A DNA stretch of 26,255 bases from a virus. Below, one piece after another: positions 22,473 to 26,255 of the stretch. Position 1 is the first letter of the stretch. Each line of letters opens with the position of its first letter. The notes below the pieces were generated by a model. The model was given only the letters and a program-made list of their open reading frames with translations, ran no database searches and was not told where the DNA came from. A program made the translations under genes and the position numbers. The stretch is from IMG/VR virus record IMGVR_UViG_3300035698_018088, positions 1 to 26,255 of that record; one strand, given 5' to 3'.

Positions 22473-22902
22473 TTTTATTTTCTCCTTTATTTTTTTCATT
22501 TAAATCAAGTTTTAGGATGGAGGAATAAAACTTAAAGTGATACTTTTTTATAAATGGTCCAATGTCTCTAGCTGTACTAAAATATATTTGAGTTATATTA
22601 TTCTCTTTAGCCCACAATTTTATTTTATTAAGCATATCAAACCCTATATATTTATCTTCTGCACACGGTTTGAGAACACAAAATTGGATGAACACACATT
22701 TTTCTCCATCAAATTCTTCTATAGTAGAATAAATGAAACCTTTTATAACTCCATCATGCATATCCATATAAGCTTTAGCATTTGGTCTATTTAAACTATT
22801 AAACATAAATTTCTTTAACTTATTAAGAGGAGTTCCTGGTACTTGTTCTGCCAATTTTATTAATTTTGGAATTAAAAGTGGGTTATCAAAAGTTAGTACC
22901 AT
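22465..22902 (-). CDS. GNAT-like acetyltransferase
   Basis: Encodes 145 residues. The fold pattern fits GNAT: an N-terminal helical part, strand KAYMDMHDGVIKGFIYSTIEE, strand CVFIQFCVLKP, helix GFDMLNKIKLWAKENN, strand QIYFSTARD, helix IGPFIKKYHF and final strand FYSSILKLDL. The acetyl-CoA loop (Q/RxxGxG/A) is imperfect (CAEDKYIGFDM), so activity is uncertain. It lies inside the virion operon, so it could modify a particle protein or a host target. It starts 1 nt after the previous stop, with GAGGAG upstream. Confidence 0.7.
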   Translation of the reverse strand: MVLTFDNPLLIPKLIKLAEQVPGTPLNKLKKFMFNSLNRPNAKAYMDMHDGVIKGFIYSTIEEFDGEKCVFIQFCVLKPCAEDKYIGFDMLNKIKLWAKENNITQIYFSTARDIGPFIKKYHFKFYSSILKLDLNEKNKGENKNE

Positions 22903-22903
22903 T

Positions 22904-23218
22904 TTACTTCTCCTCTATATCTAATTGATTTTTAACTTCATCTTCTAAATCTTTTTCTTTATTTTCTACTCCTATTTTCATTATATCTAAAGATACTCTT
23001 TTATTTTTTCTTTTTGTATCTTCATCTACACCTTTACTTACTAGTTTACAAAGTATTTTTGCTTCAAAAGTTGCTCCAACTTCTTTCTTAAAAACTTCTT
23101 CAGGAACAGTATCATATAAACTAAAACTTGGGTAATGAACAACATTCTTTTCAGAACTTATTGGAACTTCACCTATTGTATTATCATTTTTTTTACCTAA
23201 GTCAATCATTTTACTCAT
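22904..23218 (-). CDS. Small virion-block protein, 104 residues
   Basis: Soluble. The N-terminal 45 residues hold a VVHYPSFSLYDTVPEEV segment, followed by short beta-like stretches (GATFEAKILCKLVSKG and KRVSLDIMKIGV) and an acidic helical tail. The YPS...L...P then beta layout resembles small phage proteins that sit near head or tail genes, but I cannot name it. SD AAAGGAG. Confidence 0.7.
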   Translation of the reverse strand: MSKMIDLGKKNDNTIGEVPISSEKNVVHYPSFSLYDTVPEEVFKKEVGATFEAKILCKLVSKGVDEDTKRKNKRVSLDIMKIGVENKEKDLEDEVKNQLDIEEK

Positions 23219-23230
23219 ATTAATTCTCCT

Positions 23231-23533
23231 TTATGTTAAAGCTATTTTTTTAAATGAATATCCAGAACTACCTGTATTTATTCCAAGATATAAGGTATCT
23301 GCTCCGTTTCCGGTTCCTTTTAAAAGTACTAATCTTCCTTGATATTCTGATGCAGCAGTTGGTAATGAAGCTACTGCATCTAAGTTTTTCATACTTATAA
23401 GGTCATCATATGTATCTCTATGTATTCTAATTAAACTTTCCCCTAAATTTTGGCAAAATTCTTTTATTATTTCATCCTTAATTTTACTATAATCAGGGAA
23501 AGGACTTAAAGTTCTTGTTTTTTGGATTCTCAT
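23231..23533 (-). CDS. Small structural protein with beta-rich C-terminus
   Basis: Encodes 100 residues. A helical N-terminal half (YSKIKDEIIKEFCQNLGESL) precedes a segment ASLPTAASEYQGRLVLLKGTG that leads into beta strands (ADTLYLGINT, YSFKKIALT). The PTAASEYQGR-type turn occurs in phage tail-fibre and collar-associated proteins. A Gly-Thr-Gly motif resembling those of other virion proteins here is present. SD AGGAAA is weaker than its neighbours'. Confidence 0.7.
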   Translation of the reverse strand: MRIQKTRTLSPFPDYSKIKDEIIKEFCQNLGESLIRIHRDTYDDLISMKNLDAVASLPTAASEYQGRLVLLKGTGNGADTLYLGINTGSSGYSFKKIALT

Positions 23534-23539
23534 TTTTTC

Positions 23540-25336
23540 CTACCTATTAGTATTTCCTTTTATATAAATATAATTCAACCATCCTAATATACTAAAATGA
23601 TTAGTTGCTTCTATTCTAGTTTTAAAATTTTCTCCATGTCTATTCCAAGTAATATTCTTTTTTATAATATCTCTGTTATTATCAATTAAAGATATACTAT
23701 TTGTATTAGCTCCATAAACTAATTTATCATCAGTTTTTAATGATACTTTTACTGACCCTGATATATCTGATTTAAGCCAGTGTTGTTGCTTATATAATCT
23801 TTTAATTAAATTAGGATATTTAAAATTTTGTCTAGTACTTTCAAATACTCTACTATAAGAAGTTCCATCATCAGTATATCCAATATCAGCATGTCTTAAA
23901 TAACCATCATCTCCACCATAAACTGGTATTGGTGCATTTTCTAAGAAATTTTTATCATTCCAAAATCCCTCTTGCTCATCTACATAATAATCACTCCAAT
24001 CTGAAGTATCTACATAACTATCTGTATAAAGAACATATTCTCCTATTGAATTACAAGCTTGTGCTTGTTCATATTCCCAAATATATATATTTTCATTTAA
24101 ATAATCCCAAACTATACAAGCATTCATATAATCAGTTAAACCATATGGAACAAACCATCTTATTTGATATTTACTTGCTAAATGAAAACTAAATATATTT
24201 TTTTCTTTATTAGAATCAAAATTATTAACATAAGAAGATATATAATAAGAAATATCATCTTCTGTAACTAAATTCCATGAATGAAATCTGTTATCAGCAC
24301 CATAATAATATATTTTATTAGAAGTAAAACTTATAGATTTAGATGCCTTTACTCCATTACAAGAATTATTAGATTCATAAGAAAATACAGAAGTTCCTCC
24401 TACCCATCTACCTACCATAGCATCTCCTTCTCTAAACACTATATGATAACCATTCCAAATTAAAGAACCTGTAATCCAATAACCACTTTCCATAAAATCA
24501 AGTAAATCTAAATCATCCCAGGATACACAATTAGCAACTCCACTCCAACGTTCACGCTGAGGTTGATTTCCAACTTCAATAGTATGTAAGAAAATAACTC
24601 TGTCTTTATAAACCTCTATATATTTTGCAGATACAAATCCAGTTGGTAAATTAATAAGGTCTATTACTTGGTCAGAACCTCCATAACGTACAGGAGTATC
24701 TACTCCATTAGTAGCTATCCATTGTTCTCCTAAATTAGTATCTTGAAAAGTAACTGCATTCCATTTATCAGATGATGTTCCAGCAAAACATTTTCTAATT
24801 GTATATTGAGAAGTAGAAACTTCAGTAGCTGCAGATGTTAAATTAAGTTCTGTTGAACTGTTACCAGTTCCAATTTCATACCAAGTAGCATCTGTATTAA
24901 GATTCCCAGTACCTATTTTTATATAATCTCCTTCTTTTATTCCTTCAGTAGTAAAATTACAATTTACACCAGTAACTACAGTAGCTGCTGTACCTGTTCC
25001 TATACTTATAGAATTATTTCCAGTTCCTATTGATATTGGAGTAATTATTTCATAATATTCAGAATCAAAATCATATTTATATATATCTTTAGTTGTACAA
25101 ATTATAAAATTTAAAGTAGCATCATATTTCCAAAATTGGTCTTCTAAAAGTATAGGACCAGAAAGAACTGCACTATCAAATTTAAGTAAACCTAATCTAC
25201 CAGATAATTCTTCATTAATATTTTCCATATTTCTTGATTTGTCTGTAGAATAATTATTTAATAAAAATTCTTCAGGCTTATTAAGCACTATAGATTTATT
25301 AGGTAAAAAAGTAGGTATTTCTTGTAATTTTGACAT
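23540..25336 (-). CDS. Tail hub/nozzle protein, beta-propeller-like
   Basis: Encodes 598 residues, strongly beta. Repeated blade-like pieces include DQFWKYDATLNFIICTTKDIYKY (first part shown), KYIEVYKDRVIFLHTIEVG, GYWITGSLIWNGYHIVFREG and SFTSNKIYYYGADNRFHSW. Trp/Tyr-rich ends recur, as in P22 gp10-like or related podovirus tail hubs that seal the tail below the portal ring. Residues about 100-175 are an inserted region full of IGTG motifs. It precedes the small virion genes and follows the fibre-like gene. SD AGGAG is 10 nt from the ATG. Confidence 0.75.
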   Translation of the reverse strand: MSKLQEIPTFLPNKSIVLNKPEEFLLNNYSTDKSRNMENINEELSGRLGLLKFDSAVLSGPILLEDQFWKYDATLNFIICTTKDIYKYDFDSEYYEIITPISIGTGNNSISIGTGTAATVVTGVNCNFTTEGIKEGDYIKIGTGNLNTDATWYEIGTGNSSTELNLTSAATEVSTSQYTIRKCFAGTSSDKWNAVTFQDTNLGEQWIATNGVDTPVRYGGSDQVIDLINLPTGFVSAKYIEVYKDRVIFLHTIEVGNQPQRERWSGVANCVSWDDLDLLDFMESGYWITGSLIWNGYHIVFREGDAMVGRWVGGTSVFSYESNNSCNGVKASKSISFTSNKIYYYGADNRFHSWNLVTEDDISYYISSYVNNFDSNKEKNIFSFHLASKYQIRWFVPYGLTDYMNACIVWDYLNENIYIWEYEQAQACNSIGEYVLYTDSYVDTSDWSDYYVDEQEGFWNDKNFLENAPIPVYGGDDGYLRHADIGYTDDGTSYSRVFESTRQNFKYPNLIKRLYKQQHWLKSDISGSVKVSLKTDDKLVYGANTNSISLIDNNRDIIKKNITWNRHGENFKTRIEATNHFSILGWLNYIYIKGNTNR

Positions 25337-25351
25337 AATTAATTATCTCCT

Positions 25352-26140
25352 TTAAACAGTTCTAGTCCAAAAATATACTACAAGATAAGGTTGTATGTTA
25401 TTATGAGCACCATCTCCACCTGTTGAACTTGATGTTTTAGCTCCAGAATTACCACCAGAACTTCCATCACCAGCAGCACCTGTATTACAGGTAACCGTAT
25501 GTGTATGGGCAGGCATTTCAGCAGTTAACAAAGTATGAGTTTCTGCTCCACCTGTTCCTGCAGCAGTCATAAATGTTCCTGAAGTATCTTTTCCTACTAA
25601 TACTCTTCCTGCTCCAAATGAAATCCATGTTCCAAATCCAAATACAGTTCCTGGATTAGTTGCTACAGTAGTTGTGTAAACACAACCAACTGGATATATA
25701 GTAGATAAAGAAAAAGTACTTCCTAATTCAATTGAATTACCAGTATTTATTTTTATAATATTTACATTAGCTCCAGTTCCTACTGCATTACCTTGTAACC
25801 AAGTATCATTAGGAAGAAAAGCTCCTTTAGATGTTAATTGCATTTCATTTCCATCAGCATCAATTATAATAGCTTCTGTTTTACCTCCAAAAGTTTTACC
25901 TTCTATATTTATAGAAGCTTGTACCCCAGTACCTGTAGGAATAGTTCCATCTCCAGTTCCTATTGATATTAATTCTAATTTCTTAAAACCAGTATATGTT
26001 TCTCCTGTAGCAAAACCATACATAAAACTTGTTATACGTTCACCTATATCATCCATTAACCCTCTGACATAACTAGGTTGTGTCTTAAATTTGGAATGGT
26101 CAAGAATCCAAGATGAAAGCCAATTTCTTGTAAAAGACAT
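25352..26140 (-). CDS. Tail fibre/collar-domain protein
   Basis: Encodes 262 residues. The N-terminal 60 residues (FTRNWLSSWILDHSKF and GFATGETY) look like a particle-attachment part. The centre is beta-rich with Gly-Thr-Gly motifs. From about residue 150 the C-terminal domain follows the phage collar/microcystin-dependent-protein pattern: YPVGCVYTT, NPGTVFGFGTWISFGAGRVLVG, GGAETHTLLTAEMPAHTHTV, a Gly/Ser-rich loop and NNIQPYLVVYFWTRTV. The HTHT residues bind metal in relatives. It is likely a receptor-binding or fibre-tip protein. SD AAAGGAG. Confidence 0.85.
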   Translation of the reverse strand: MSFTRNWLSSWILDHSKFKTQPSYVRGLMDDIGERITSFMYGFATGETYTGFKKLELISIGTGDGTIPTGTGVQASINIEGKTFGGKTEAIIIDADGNEMQLTSKGAFLPNDTWLQGNAVGTGANVNIIKINTGNSIELGSTFSLSTIYPVGCVYTTTVATNPGTVFGFGTWISFGAGRVLVGKDTSGTFMTAAGTGGAETHTLLTAEMPAHTHTVTCNTGAAGDGSSGGNSGAKTSSSTGGDGAHNNIQPYLVVYFWTRTV

Positions 26141-26177
26141 ATTATTTCTCCTTTTTAAATTTATTTATTATTTTTTA

Positions 26178-26255
26178 CTATCTTGTTGTCCATGTATTTG
26201 ATGTATATTCTTGAATACTCCATCCTAAAGAACTAAAACTTGAAGAACTACTAAA
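26178..26255 (-). CDS. C-terminal end of an upstream virion protein (partial)
   Basis: The last 25 codons and TAG stop of a gene that enters from the right edge. The peptide is Ser/Thr-rich with two Trp residues (SSLGWSIQEYTSNTWTTR), consistent with the beta end of a tail or fibre protein. The downstream fibre gene starts 37 nt later. Too short to classify. Confidence 0.55.
   Translation of the reverse strand, partial: FSSSSSFSSLGWSIQEYTSNTWTTR

Noticed and set aside
22473-22499. Upstream ATG for the 260-residue virion protein.
   Set aside because: No SD there, and the AAAGGAG that serves ATG 22472 would fall inside the coding region.
1-26255. Recoded stop codons, as in some gut phages.
   Set aside because: TAA, TAG and TGA each end recognisable genes at expected lengths; the only in-frame readthrough candidate is the portal TAA.
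1-26255. CRISPR arrays, insertion sequences, integrase or diversity-generating retroelement.
   Set aside because: No regularly spaced repeats, transposase, integrase or reverse transcriptase motifs were seen.

Overview
The window is part of the genome of an AT-rich tailed bacteriophage (Caudoviricetes), most likely with a podovirus-type short tail. Every gene I can support lies on the minus strand, so transcription runs from high to low coordinates. Genes are tightly packed. Many Shine-Dalgarno (SD) motifs of the AGGAG type are embedded in the last codons of the preceding gene. TAA, TAG and TGA all act as stops, so there is no sign of a recoded genetic code. The SD-rich starts and sigma70-like promoters argue against a Bacteroidota host; otherwise the host cannot be named from this sequence.

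Layout in the direction of transcription. (1) 26255-17632 is a tail and virion block: the end of an unknown virion gene, a tail-fibre/collar-like protein, a beta-propeller-like tail hub, several small virion proteins, a GNAT-like acetyltransferase, a Gly/Ser-rich repeat protein and a 905-residue internal virion protein. (2) 17631-16715 has no convincing protein gene. It holds a promoter, a GC-richer island with many inverted repeats, and a strong intrinsic terminator, and is best read as a roughly 580-nt structured non-coding RNA or long regulated leader. (3) 16714-8886 is a surface-glycan block: three GT2 glycosyltransferases, a sigma-like factor, a methyltransferase, a radical SAM protein, a TMTC-like multi-spanning GT-C/TPR protein, an RmlD-like reductase, and finally a DEDD exonuclease. 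(4) 8885-7683 carries a small ORF, a second promoter of the same design, a cold-shock protein with a structured leader, small proteins and a tRNA-Thr. (5) 7682-1 is a LicD-like transferase followed by the packaging and head block: terminase small and large subunits, portal, scaffold, major capsid protein, a zinc-ribbon protein and the start of another gene.

The packaging, head and tail genes together build and fill the particle. The glycan block plus LicD could decorate virions or alter the host surface, for example to block superinfection. The sigma-like factor and the two matching promoters suggest dedicated timing of these operons. No integrase, DNA polymerase or clear lysis gene is present here.

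The points most worth checking are the candidate ncRNA at 16761-17342, the paired promoter-plus-hairpin modules at 8688-8744 and 17323-17377, a 58-codon ORF that seems to start with AUA directly after the portal stop, and a degenerate tRNA-Thr whose CCA end abuts the start codon of the LicD-like gene.
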